From Clostridia bacterium (GTDB lineage Bacteria; Bacillota_A; Clostridia; Christensenellales; Aristaeellaceae), in NCBI GenBank assembly GCA_900754775.1, contig CAAEDZ010000139.1, positions 1 to 7,659 of the forward strand: a stretch of 7,659 nt of DNA, in the 5' to 3' direction. Position 1 is the first letter of the stretch, and every line of letters starts with the position of its first letter. A program made the position numbers and the translations under genes. This document shows positions 1-6,699 of the stretch, one piece after another. A model generated the notes under the pieces. The model did no database searches, had not been told where the DNA came from, and saw nothing but the letters and a program-made list of their open reading frames with translations.

Positions 1-14
1 AGCAGTATGCGCAT
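1..14 (-). CDS. truA: 5' end of probable tRNA pseudouridine synthase A (partial)
   Basis: Only the first four and two-thirds codons are inside the window, reading M-R-I-L-L on the minus strand. Its ATG shares one base with the ecfT TGA stop (TGATG), and a GGGGGTG ribosome binding site lies about five bases upstream inside ecfT. TruA, which makes pseudouridine at positions 38-40 of tRNA anticodon arms, commonly starts with this kind of sequence and commonly follows ecfT in Bacillota. The start codon and overlap are seen directly. The identity rests on gene order and five residues, so it is an inference that needs the sequence beyond the edge. Confidence 0.5.
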
Positions 15-823
15 CAGAACACCCCCAGGATGTTGAACAGCACGATCACCGCCACGAGCGCGAGCAGCGAAAGACCGGCGACGCCGTCATTTTTGCCATA
101 CTTTAACTGGCGCATGCGCGTGCGGCCCTCGCCGCCGTGGTAGCAGCGCGCCTCCATGGCCATGGCCAGTTCGTCCGCGCGGCGGAAGGCGCTGACGAAC
201 AGCGGCACCAGCAGCGGCACCATCGCCTTGGCGCGGCGGAAGAGGTTGCCGGACTCAAAGTCCGCCCCGCGCGCCATCTGCGCCTTCATGATCTTGTCCG
301 CCTCCTCCATCAGCGTGGGGATGAAGCGCAGGGCGATGGACATCATCATGGCGATCTCGTGGGCGGGGAAGCGCAGGCGCGTGAGTGGGCGCATCAGGCT
401 CTCCATGCCGTCGGTCAGGGAAATGGCCGAGGTGGTCAGCGTCAGAAGCTGCGAGGCGGTGATGAGCAGCACCAGCCGCACGGCGAGAAAGGCCGCGCGC
501 CTGAGGCCCATGTCCGTCACGGTGATGAACTTCCAGGAAAACAGCGCCGTGCCCTCGCTCTGGAAGAAGATGTTGAGCAAAAAGGTAATCAGCACGATGT
601 AGGCCACGGGCTTGAGGCCGCGCACGAGGAAGCGAAGATGGATCTTCGACATGCGCGCCGCCAGCAGCACATAGCCAAGCACGGCCACAAAGCCGAGAAA
701 GCCCTGCGAGAGAAAGACCACGACGATGAGGCCGAGAGTCAACAGCAGCTTTGTGCGCGGGTCGAGGCGGTGGACGAAGGAATTGCCGGGGAAGTACTGG
801 CCGATGGTGATGTTTTTCAGCAT
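14..823 (-). CDS. ecfT: ECF transporter transmembrane component EcfT
   Basis: This is the 269-residue integral membrane scaffold of an energy-coupling factor transporter. It joins the two ATPases EcfA1/EcfA2 to exchangeable S components that bind vitamins or metals. The N-terminus has the family HRLDPRTKL motif (about residues 18-26). Hydrophobic segments lie at roughly 26-58, 70-88, 110-130 and 246-267. Two short Ala-Arg-X motifs that mark the coupling helices are present: ARG at 184-186 and ARC at 225-227. The chosen ATG follows a strong minus-strand GGGAGGTG site. The open frame extends 35 codons further upstream but only through ecfA2 sequence, so that start is rejected. Its start overlaps the ecfA2 stop by 7 nt, implying translational coupling, and its stop overlaps the next gene's ATG. 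Length is normal for the family. Confidence 0.93.
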   Translation of the reverse strand: MLKNITIGQYFPGNSFVHRLDPRTKLLLTLGLIVVVFLSQGFLGFVAVLGYVLLAARMSKIHLRFLVRGLKPVAYIVLITFLLNIFFQSEGTALFSWKFITVTDMGLRRAAFLAVRLVLLITASQLLTLTTSAISLTDGMESLMRPLTRLRFPAHEIAMMMSIALRFIPTLMEEADKIMKAQMARGADFESGNLFRRAKAMVPLLVPLFVSAFRRADELAMAMEARCYHGGEGRTRMRQLKYGKNDGVAGLSLLALVAVIVLFNILGVF

Positions 824-1665
824 TTCCCCACCTCCCGCAAAATGGCGGCGCGCACGTCCTTCATGCGGTAGAGGCCCTCGCCGAGGTCCATGCCGCGCGC
901 TTTGAGCGCCTTGACCAGTTTGACGCATTCGGGCACGTCCAGCCCCATTTGGCGCAGTTCCTCCTCGTGGCGGAAGACCTCGCCGGGGGCGGCGTCGAAG
1001 GCCACGCGGCCGTGGTCCAGCACGATGAGGCGGTCGCAGAAGCGGGCCGCGTCGTCCATGGAATGGGTGACCATGACGATGGTGACGCCGCCTTTGTGGA
1101 TGCCCTGAATGAGGCTCAAAAGCTCCTCGCGCCCGGCGGGGTCGAGGCCGGCCACCGGCTCGTCCAGCACCAGCGTGCCCGGCTTCATGGCCAGCACCCC
1201 GGCGATGGCCACGCGCCGCTTCTGCCCGCCGGAAAGCTCGAAGGGCGATTTTTCCAGGATGTCCTCGCCGAGGCCCACCTGCGCGATCGCCTCGCGCACG
1301 CGCGCTTTGACGGTATCTTCATCGAGGCCGAGGTTGCGCGGGCCGAAGCCCACGTCCTTTTCCACGGTCTCCTCAAAGAGCTGGTATTCGGGGTACTGGA
1401 ACACCAGCCCCACCTCGCGGCGGATCTCGATGAGGCTCTGGCCTTTCTCCCCCACGTCCACGCCGCCGACAAGCACGTGGCCCGGCCCCGGGCGGATGAG
1501 GGCGTTCAAATGGGCGATGAGCGTGGATTTGCCGCTGCCGGTGTGGCCGATGACGCCGACAAATTCGCCGTCGCGGATGGTGAGGGAAACGTTGTCGAGC
1601 GCGCGCGTCTCAAAGGGCGTGCCCGGCATGTAGATATGGGTCAGGCCCCGAATTTCGATCGACAC
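817..1665 (-). CDS. ecfA2: ECF transporter ATP-binding protein EcfA2
   Basis: This 282-residue cytoplasmic ABC ATPase pairs with EcfA1 to power vitamin uptake through EcfT. Visible motifs in order are Walker A GHTGSGKST (40-48), Q-loop Gln90 in the EcfA2-typical FQYPEYQLFEET stretch (89-100), ABC signature LSGGQ (144-148), Walker B TLVLDEP with catalytic Glu169 (164-170), and switch His201. All key residues are intact. The start codon is GTG, lying 25 nt inside the 3' end of ecfA1. It was chosen because the resulting N-terminus, with IYMPGTPFE at about 11-19, has the spacing expected of EcfA2 proteins, and no better ATG exists. The ribosome binding site is weak (GGTGG-like), so expression probably depends on ribosomes finishing ecfA1. 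It overlaps ecfT by 7 nt. Confidence 0.93.
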   Translation of the reverse strand: MSIEIRGLTHIYMPGTPFETRALDNVSLTIRDGEFVGVIGHTGSGKSTLIAHLNALIRPGPGHVLVGGVDVGEKGQSLIEIRREVGLVFQYPEYQLFEETVEKDVGFGPRNLGLDEDTVKARVREAIAQVGLGEDILEKSPFELSGGQKRRVAIAGVLAMKPGTLVLDEPVAGLDPAGREELLSLIQGIHKGGVTIVMVTHSMDDAARFCDRLIVLDHGRVAFDAAPGEVFRHEEELRQMGLDVPECVKLVKALKARGMDLGEGLYRMKDVRAAILREVGKC

Positions 1666-2483
1666 AGTTCCACCGCCATTTCTTCCACGGTCATGATGCC
1701 CGCGCGCAGGGGGACGCCATCCGCGCGCAATTGCGCAGCCAGTTGCGCCATGGGCGGCGCGTCCAGCCCCATTTTGCGTATCTCCTCCGTTTTTTCAAAC
1801 ACCTCGCGGGGCGCGCCCTCGAGGGCTACCTTCCCCGCGTCCATCACCAGCAGGCGTCCGGCGCGCAGAGCCTCGTCCATAAAATGCGTGATCCAGACGA
1901 TGGTGATGCCGTCGCGCCGGTTGAGTTCCTCCGCCACGGAAAACACCTCGCGCCGCCCGGAGGGATCGAGCATGGCGGTGGATTCGTCAAAGACGATGAT
2001 CTGCGGCCGCATGGCCAGCACCCCGGCGATGGCCACGCGCTGTTTCTGGCCGCCGGAGAGCATGTGCGGCGCGGCCTCGGCGTAGTCCTGCATGCCCACG
2101 GTTTTGAGGGCCTCGTCCACGCGGCGGCGGATGTCCCCGGGCGGCACGCCGAGGTTTTCCAGGCCAAAGGCGCAGTCCTCCTCCACCACGGTGGCGACGA
2201 TCTGGTTGTCCGGGTTTTGAAAGACCATGCCGCATCTTTTGCGTACTTCGAGGCTGTTTTCTTCCTCGTGCGCGGCGACGCCGTCGATCCAGATCTCGCC
2301 CTTTTGCGGGATGTTGAGGGCGTTCAGGAGCTTGGCGAGGGTGGATTTGCCGCTGCCGTTGCGACCCAGCACGGCCACGAACTCGCCGCGCTCCACGCGC
2401 AGGCTCACGCCGGCAACGGCGTCTTCCTCCGCGCCCTCGTAGCGAAACTCTACATCTTTTACCTCAATGATGGCGTCAGCCAT
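1641..2483 (-). CDS. ecfA1: ECF transporter ATP-binding protein EcfA1
   Basis: This is the first gene of the ECF operon, a 280-residue ABC ATPase that heterodimerises with EcfA2 on the cytoplasmic face of EcfT. Motifs seen are Walker A GRNGSGKST (40-48), Q-loop Gln89 within VFQNPDNQ, signature LSGGQ (142-146), Walker B IIVFDE (162-167), the EcfA1-like STAMLDP D-loop (168-174), and switch His200. The reading frame stays open for 170 codons upstream, running antisense into pgk. The ATG at 2483 is preferred because a GGGGGAG ribosome binding site sits 7 bases before it, the protein then begins at the expected distance from Walker A, and a promoter lies just upstream. The FDES form of Walker B, with Ser where most ABC proteins have Pro, is common in EcfA1 and is not a defect. 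Confidence 0.93.
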   Translation of the reverse strand: MADAIIEVKDVEFRYEGAEEDAVAGVSLRVERGEFVAVLGRNGSGKSTLAKLLNALNIPQKGEIWIDGVAAHEEENSLEVRKRCGMVFQNPDNQIVATVVEEDCAFGLENLGVPPGDIRRRVDEALKTVGMQDYAEAAPHMLSGGQKQRVAIAGVLAMRPQIIVFDESTAMLDPSGRREVFSVAEELNRRDGITIVWITHFMDEALRAGRLLVMDAGKVALEGAPREVFEKTEEIRKMGLDAPPMAQLAAQLRADGVPLRAGIMTVEEMAVELCRSKFGA

Positions 2484-2510
2484 GGCGCTGCTCCCCCCTT
2501 TACCGGCGGC

Positions 2511-2519
2511 ATTATACCA
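2511..2519 (-). promoter_or_regulatory. Extended -10 promoter of the ecf operon
   Basis: Read on the minus strand, this is TGG followed by a perfect TATAAT, an extended -10 element for the housekeeping sigma factor. No TTGACA-like -35 box is found at 16-18 bases upstream, where the sequence is GC-rich, so the TG extension presumably compensates. Transcription would start near 2504. The leader would then be only about 20 nt and consist largely of the ecfA1 ribosome binding site, leaving no room for a riboswitch. The motif is seen directly; its use is inferred from its position. Confidence 0.65.
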
Positions 2520-2634
2520 CCCAAACGTTAATTCGCGCCGCGTTCTGTGTTTCGTTTTGCATGCGCACGGGCGTTTTCCCGGCGAAAAATCGCAAGATAT
2601 AGCGGAAATTTCACTTTTAATCCTCTCACAAATG

Positions 2635-2643
2635 TGGTAAAAT
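2635..2643 (+). promoter_or_regulatory. Extended -10 promoter of the pgk gene cluster
   Basis: TGG-TAAAAT is an extended -10 element with five of six consensus bases in the hexamer. A poor -35 match (TTTTAA, 2615-2620) sits at the ideal 17-base spacing. Transcription would begin near 2650, giving a leader of about 36 nt that ends in an AGGAGGAGG ribosome binding site (2671-2679) ahead of the pgk ATG. A small inverted repeat, CACA-AA-TGTG (2627-2636), abuts the hexamer and could be an operator half-site, though it is short enough to be chance. Confidence 0.6.
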
Positions 2644-2685
2644 AAGCCTGAGACCCGGTATCTCTTATCAAGGAGGAGGATATCC

Positions 2686-3876
2686 ATGAGCTTCAACAAG
2701 AAGACGATCGAAGACATCGACGTTTCCGGCAAGAAAGTACTGGTCCGCTGCGACTTCAACGTGCCTCTGGACGAGAACAAGAACATCACCGACGAAACGC
2801 GCATCAACGCCGCGCTTCCGACGATCAAATACCTGCTCGAGCACAAGGCCGCCGTCATCCTCTGCTCGCATCTGGGCCGTCCCAAGGGCGAGTTCAACAT
2901 GAAGTACTCCCTCGCGCCCGTGGCCAAGCGCCTCTCTGAAAAGCTGGGCTTTGAAGTGAAGCTGGCCAAGGACGTCATCGGCCCGGACGCCAAGAAGCTG
3001 GCCGCTGAAGTGAAGCCCGGTCAGGCCGTGCTGCTGGAGAACGTCCGCTTCCACGCCGAGGAGGAGAAGAACGACCCGGCGTTCGCCAAGGAGCTTGCCT
3101 CCATGGCCGACATCTACGTTTCCGACGCCTTTGGCACCGTGCATCGCGCGCATGCCTCCACCGCGGGCGTGGCCCAGTATCTGCCCGCCGTGGCCGGCTT
3201 CCTCATCGGCAAGGAGCTGAACTTCCTCGGCAAGGCCGTCACCAACCCCGAGCGCCCCTTCGTGGCCATCCTCGGCGGCGCCAAGGTCAAGGACAAGATC
3301 GGCGTCATCACCAACCTGATCGAAAAGGTCGACACCCTGCTCATCGGCGGCGGCATGGCCTACACCTTCATGAAAGCCACCGGCGGCGAGATCGGCAATT
3401 CCCTCTGCGACGACGAGCGCCTCTCCCTCGCGCTGGAGCTTCTCGACAAGGCCAAGGCCAAGGGCGTGAAGCTGCTTCTGCCCGTGGACAACGTCTGCGG
3501 CAAGGAGTTTAACAACGACACCGAGCAGATGATCTGCGAGTCCGGCAAGATCCCCGAGGGCTGGGAAGGTCTGGACATCGGCCCCAAGACGGTCGAACTG
3601 TTCTCCAAGGAGATCAAGGCCGCCAAGACGGTGGTCTGGAACGGCCCGATGGGCGTGTTCGAGATGCCGAACTTTGCCAAGGGCACGCTGGCCATCGCCA
3701 CGGCCATGGCCGAATCTGACGCCACCACCATCATCGGCGGCGGCGACAGCGCGGCGGCCGTGACCCAGATGGGCCTGGCCAGCAAGATGAGCCACATCTC
3801 CACCGGCGGCGGCGCTTCCCTTGAGTTCCTCGAGGGCAAGACCCTGCCCGGCGTCGCGGCGCTCAACGACAAGTAA
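2686..3876 (+). CDS. pgk: Phosphoglycerate kinase
   Basis: Catalyses 1,3-bisphosphoglycerate + ADP = 3-phosphoglycerate + ATP in the cytoplasm, the first ATP-forming step of glycolysis. The 396-residue length is standard for bacterial monomeric PGK. Substrate-side motifs are RCDFNVPLD (21-29), Arg39, HLGRPKG (62-68), ENVRF (118-122) and HRAH (153-156). Nucleotide-side motifs are GGAKV (197-201), GGGDSAAA (351-358) and [10 protein letters not shown] (373-382). All are intact. The ATG has an AGGAGGAGG site 6 bases upstream. It is the first gene after the divergent promoter region. In many Bacillota gapA precedes pgk in the same operon, but here pgk is first and the neighbour upstream is the divergent ECF operon. 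Confidence 0.98.
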   Translation: MSFNKKTIEDIDVSGKKVLVRCDFNVPLDENKNITDETRINAALPTIKYLLEHKAAVILCSHLGRPKGEFNMKYSLAPVAKRLSEKLGFEVKLAKDVIGPDAKKLAAEVKPGQAVLLENVRFHAEEEKNDPAFAKELASMADIYVSDAFGTVHRAHASTAGVAQYLPAVAGFLIGKELNFLGKAVTNPERPFVAILGGAKVKDKIGVITNLIEKVDTLLIGGGMAYTFMKATGGEIGNSLCDDERLSLALELLDKAKAKGVKLLLPVDNVCGKEFNNDTEQMICESGKIPEGWEGLDIGPKTVELFSKEIKAAKTVVWNGPMGVFEMPNFAKGTLAIATAMAESDATTIIGGGDSAAAVTQMGLASKMSHISTGGGASLEFLEGKTLPGVAALNDK

Positions 3877-3900
3877 GCGACCCGCTATACACGACCCCCG

Positions 3901-3936
3901 CATGGCGATCCCCCCGGCTTCGGAGGGGTCGCCATG
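3901..3936 (+). promoter_or_regulatory. Strong hairpin after pgk, without a T-tract
   Basis: Arms 3901-3916 and 3921-3936 pair over 16 positions with one C-A mismatch and one G-U pair, closing a 4-base loop. It begins 24 bases after the pgk stop. The sequence after it is GAGCGTGTAC, with no run of T, so it is not a standard intrinsic terminator. It may stabilise the pgk message end, direct RNA processing, or attenuate transcription. The right arm contains a GGAGGGG site and an ATG (3934) that open the frame of the next gene, so that upstream start would be buried in the stem. Confidence 0.6.
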
Positions 3937-3958
3937 GAGCGTGTACAGGCGCGGATAC

Positions 3959-3967
3959 AGGAGGAGA
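3959..3967 (+). promoter_or_regulatory. Ribosome binding site that supports a TTG start
   Basis: AGGAGGAGA is a near-perfect anti-16S match. It ends (last G) 6 bases before TTG at 3973, which is in frame with the small membrane gene. It lies outside the hairpin at 3901-3936, whereas the ATG at 3934 is inside it. This favours the TTG as the main start. Confidence 0.6.
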
Positions 3968-3972
3968 CAGCC

Positions 3973-4323
3973 TTGGCCTGCGAACACCCCTTGGACTTTG
4001 GAACGCTTCTTCGCCGCATGCTGACCTTCCGCGATGAGCGGGTGGTCACCTGCCCCGCCTGCGGGCAGAAGGTGCGCGTGGAGTTTGACAGGGGCATGGG
4101 GCGCTGGCTCTCCGGGCCGATCCCGGCCATCCCGCTGATCATTTGCCTGTTTTTCATCCTGCGCATGGCCCCGGAGGGCGGCTGGACGAGTTTTGCCAAC
4201 CTGCTCACCGGGCTGGGGCTGATCGCCGCCGGCTTTGCGGCCATGCTGCTTTTCTGGCTGCTCTGCTGCCTGATCATACAACGCTGTCGTCTCTACCGGG
4301 TCATCCCGGTAAACGAACCATAG
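3973..4323 (+). CDS. Small CPACG-motif protein with two predicted membrane helices
   Basis: I do not recognise this gene. From the TTG start it encodes 116 residues; an ATG at 3934 would add 13 residues but sits in a hairpin. The N-terminal part (1-44) is polar and basic with one zinc-knuckle-like motif, TCPACG (26-31, Cys27 and Cys30). Cys3 and His5 could complete a metal site, which is speculation. Two hydrophobic segments (about 45-63 and 77-102) are joined by a short loop containing APEGG. A basic tail with Arg104, Arg106 and Arg109 follows, so both ends are probably cytoplasmic. It lies between pgk (96 nt after its stop) and tpiA (30 nt before its start) on the same strand and is probably cotranscribed. 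Base composition resembles its neighbours. The frame ends cleanly just before the tpiA ribosome binding site. A real gene is likely; function is unknown. Confidence 0.65.
   Translation: MACEHPLDFGTLLRRMLTFRDERVVTCPACGQKVRVEFDRGMGRWLSGPIPAIPLIICLFFILRMAPEGGWTSFANLLTGLGLIAAGFAAMLLFWLLCCLIIQRCRLYRVIPVNEP
4294..4311 (+). repeat. Perfect 7-bp hairpin at the end of the small membrane gene
   Basis: TACCGGG (4294-4300) and CCCGGTA (4305-4311) pair perfectly around a TCAT loop. It overlaps the last codons of the small gene and ends 29 bases before the tpiA ribosome binding site. No T-tract follows, so it is not a typical terminator. It may be a processing or mRNA-stability element, or simply chance in GC-rich DNA. 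Confidence 0.45.
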
Positions 4324-4353
4324 ACATACCTTGAACTTAGGAGGATACCAACC

Positions 4354-5100
4354 ATGCGTAAACCCATCATCGCCGGCAACTGGAAGATGAACAAGACCCC
4401 CGCCGAGGCCGTGGAACTGGTCAAGGGCCTGATCCCGCTGGTCAAGGACGCCAAGTGCGACGTGGTGGTCTGCCCCACCGCCGTGTGCCTCCCCGCTGTG
4501 GCGGAAGTCATCAAGGGCACCAACATCAAGCTGGGCGCGCAGAACGTGCATTTTGCCGAGAAGGGCGCCTACACCGGCGAACTGTCCGCCGATATGCTCA
4601 AGGCCGTGGGCTGCGAGTACGTCATCGTCGGCCATTCCGAGCGCCGCCAGTACTTCGGCGAGACCGACAAGACCGTCAACCTGCGCGCCACCGCCGCCGT
4701 CAAGGCCGGCCTCACCGCCATCATCTGCGTGGGCGAGATGAAGGACGAGCGCGTGGACGGCTACACCGACATCATCGTCGCCTATCAGACGAAGATGGCG
4801 CTCAAGGGCCTCACCGCCGAGGAGCTTAATCACGTGGTCATCGCCTACGAGCCCGTGTGGGCCATCGGCACCGGCCTCACCGCCACCGACGAGCAGGCCA
4901 ACGAGACCATCGGCGTCATCCGCAAGGCCATCGCCGAGGTGTACGGCGACGACGTTGCCCAGAAGGTGCGCATCCAGTACGGCGGCAGCATGAAGGGCTC
5001 CAACGTCAAGGGCCTGATGGCGCAGCCGGAGATCGACGGCGGCCTCATCGGCGGCGCGTCCCTGAAGGCTGAGGACTTCGCGCAGGTGGTGAACTTCTGA
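4354..5100 (+). CDS. tpiA: Triosephosphate isomerase
   Basis: Interconverts dihydroxyacetone phosphate and glyceraldehyde 3-phosphate in the cytoplasm. The protein is a 248-residue TIM barrel of normal length. Catalytic residues are all present: Asn9 and Lys11 in the NWKMNK motif (9-14), His94 in VGHSERR (92-98), and Glu166 in AYEPVWAIGTG (164-174), which includes the flexible lid loop. Phosphate-binding GGSMKGSN (210-217) and the late GlyGly (233-234) are also present. The ATG follows AGGAGG (4339-4344) at a normal distance. The TGA stop shares its A with the ATG of gpmI, so the two are translationally coupled. No separate promoter is visible upstream, which suggests it is transcribed from the pgk promoter through the small membrane gene. 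Confidence 0.98.
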   Translation: MRKPIIAGNWKMNKTPAEAVELVKGLIPLVKDAKCDVVVCPTAVCLPAVAEVIKGTNIKLGAQNVHFAEKGAYTGELSADMLKAVGCEYVIVGHSERRQYFGETDKTVNLRATAAVKAGLTAIICVGEMKDERVDGYTDIIVAYQTKMALKGLTAEELNHVVIAYEPVWAIGTGLTATDEQANETIGVIRKAIAEVYGDDVAQKVRIQYGGSMKGSNVKGLMAQPEIDGGLIGGASLKAEDFAQVVNF

Positions 5101-6656
5101 TGGCTGTCACCGCGCTTCTCATCCTGGACGGCTTCGGCATCGGCGGCAGCGACCCCAAGTCCAACGCCATACTCGCCGCGGGCACGCCCAACATCGACCG
5201 CCTCAAGGCGGAATACTGCTCCACCGCCATCGGCGCTTCCGGCCTGGACGTGGGCCTGCCGGACGGGCAGATGGGCAACAGCGAAGTGGGCCACACCAAC
5301 ATCGGCGCCGGCCGCGTGGTCTACCAGATGCTGGTGAAGATCACCAAGGACATCGAGGACGGCGTCTTCTTTGAAAACAAGGCGCTGCTTGCCGCGATGG
5401 AAAACTGCAAACAGCACGATTCCGCCCTGCACCTGATGGGCCTTGTCTCCCCCGGCGGCGTGCATTCGCACACCGATCACCTCTACGGGCTTTTGGAGAT
5501 GGCCAAGCGCCACGGGCTTTCCAAGGTCTACGTCCACTGCTTCCTCGACGGCCGCGACGTGCCGCCGGACTCCGGCTGGGAGTATGTACAGGAACTGGTG
5601 GCGAAGATGAACGAGATCGGCGTGGGCAAAATCGCCACCGTCATGGGCCGCCTCTACGCCATGGATCGCGACAACGCCTGGGAGCGCATTGAGCAGGCCT
5701 ACGACGCCATGGTCTTTGGCCAGGGCATTCAGGCCTCCGACCCCGTGCAGGCCATCAAGGATTCCTACGAAGTGATCGACGAGACGGGCAAGCACCTGAC
5801 CGACGAGTTCGTGCTGCCCACCGTCATCGACAAAAACGGCGTGGTCAAGGCCAACGATTCGGTGGTGTTCTTCAACTTCCGCCCCGACCGCGCCCGCGAG
5901 ATCACCCGCGCCTTCGTCGACCCCGACTTCAAGGGCTTTGCGCGCAAGAACGGCTTCTTCCCGCTTAAGTATGTGTGCATGACGCAGTACGACGCGACGA
6001 TGCCCAACGTGCTCGTCGCCTATCCGCCGGAGTCTTTGCACATGACGATGGGCGAGTACCTTTCCAAGATGGGCAAGACGCAGCTGCGCATCGCCGAGAC
6101 GCAGAAGTACGCCCACGTGACGTTCTTCTTCAACGGCGGCGAGGAGCGCGTCTTCCCCGGCGAGGACCGCATCCTCATCCCCTCCCCGCCCGCCGAGGAG
6201 GTGCCGACGTTTGACTTGAAGCCCGAGATGAGCGCCTATGAAGTGACGGACGCGGTCATCAAGTGCATCGACGAGGAGAAGTACGACGTCATCATCCTCA
6301 ACTTCGCCAACTGCGACATGGTGGGCCACACGGGCGTGATGGAAGCGGCGATCAAGGCCGTCAAGACCGTGGACGAATGCACCGGCCGCGTGGTGGACGA
6401 GATCGTCAAGCACGGCGGCAAGTGCATCATCACCGCCGACCACGGCAACGCCGACCAGATGCTCGACCCCGTACACGGCGGCCCGTTCACCGCGCACACC
6501 ACCAACCCCGTGCCGGTGATCGTGGTCGATCCCGAGCATCCCAAGTACGAACTGCGCCAGGGCGGCCGCCTCTGCGACCTCTGCCCGACGATGCTGACGC
6601 TGATGAAGCTGCCCCAGCCCAGGGAAATGACGGGCGAGAGCCTCATCATCGGCTAA
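5100..6656 (+). CDS. gpmI: 2,3-bisphosphoglycerate-independent phosphoglycerate mutase
   Basis: Interconverts 3- and 2-phosphoglycerate through a phosphoserine intermediate at a two-metal (usually Mn2+) site, in the alkaline-phosphatase superfamily. It has 518 residues, close to the usual 510. Visible active-site residues are Asp10 (ILDGFG), Ser61 in MGNSEVGH (58-65), His122 in VHSH, Asp150-Arg152-Asp153 in LDGRDV, Arg261 and Arg264 in FRPDRAR, Lys336, Asp406 and His410 in NCDMVGHTG, Asp447-His448 in ITADHGN, and His465 in TAHTTNP. The phosphatase-like metal domain is split by the inserted transferase domain, as usual. The start overlaps the tpiA stop by one base (TGATG) with no strong ribosome binding site of its own, so translation probably relies on coupling. 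The eno gene that often follows is absent. Confidence 0.98.
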   Translation: MAVTALLILDGFGIGGSDPKSNAILAAGTPNIDRLKAEYCSTAIGASGLDVGLPDGQMGNSEVGHTNIGAGRVVYQMLVKITKDIEDGVFFENKALLAAMENCKQHDSALHLMGLVSPGGVHSHTDHLYGLLEMAKRHGLSKVYVHCFLDGRDVPPDSGWEYVQELVAKMNEIGVGKIATVMGRLYAMDRDNAWERIEQAYDAMVFGQGIQASDPVQAIKDSYEVIDETGKHLTDEFVLPTVIDKNGVVKANDSVVFFNFRPDRAREITRAFVDPDFKGFARKNGFFPLKYVCMTQYDATMPNVLVAYPPESLHMTMGEYLSKMGKTQLRIAETQKYAHVTFFFNGGEERVFPGEDRILIPSPPAEEVPTFDLKPEMSAYEVTDAVIKCIDEEKYDVIILNFANCDMVGHTGVMEAAIKAVKTVDECTGRVVDEIVKHGGKCIITADHGNADQMLDPVHGGPFTAHTTNPVPVIVVDPEHPKYELRQGGRLCDLCPTMLTLMKLPQPREMTGESLIIG

Positions 6657-6671
6657 GCCGGCTGTGCCGGC
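6657..6671 (+). repeat. Short GC hairpin right after the gpmI stop
   Basis: GCCGGC (6657-6662) and GCCGGC (6666-6671) are each palindromic and pair across a TGT loop, starting at the base after the gpmI stop codon. There is no T-tract. It may protect the 3' end of the gpmI message or be incidental in GC-rich DNA. Confidence 0.35.
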
Positions 6672-6699
6672 GGCCAGCGCTGCCGCGTTGAAAGCGCCC

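Noticed and set aside
824..928. 35-codon N-terminal extension of ecfT
   Set aside because: It lies entirely in ecfA2 coding sequence, has no family similarity, and the ATG at 823 has a strong ribosome binding site.
2484..2510. Riboswitch controlling the ECF operon
   Set aside because: The predicted leader is only about 20 nt and is mostly ribosome binding site, too short for any known aptamer.
137..2531. Several plus-strand open frames of 140-380 codons opposite the ECF genes
   Set aside because: They are shadows of ecfT, ecfA2 and ecfA1, with His- and Arg-rich composition, no ribosome binding sites of note and no motifs.
2605..2612. GAAATTTC palindrome upstream of pgk, considered as a redox-regulator (Rex) site
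   Set aside because: Only the AT-rich core is present. The flanking TTGTG and CACAA arms needed for a Rex site are missing.
2484..2993. 170-codon N-terminal extension of ecfA1
   Set aside because: It would run antisense into pgk and across the divergent promoters. The ATG at 2483 has a good ribosome binding site and gives the normal EcfA1 N-terminus.
2668..4833. 721-codon open frame on the minus strand across pgk, the small gene and half of tpiA
   Set aside because: It is antisense to two certain genes. Its composition (many His, Gly, Asp, Val) is what appears when high-GC third positions are read in reverse, and no domain is recognisable.
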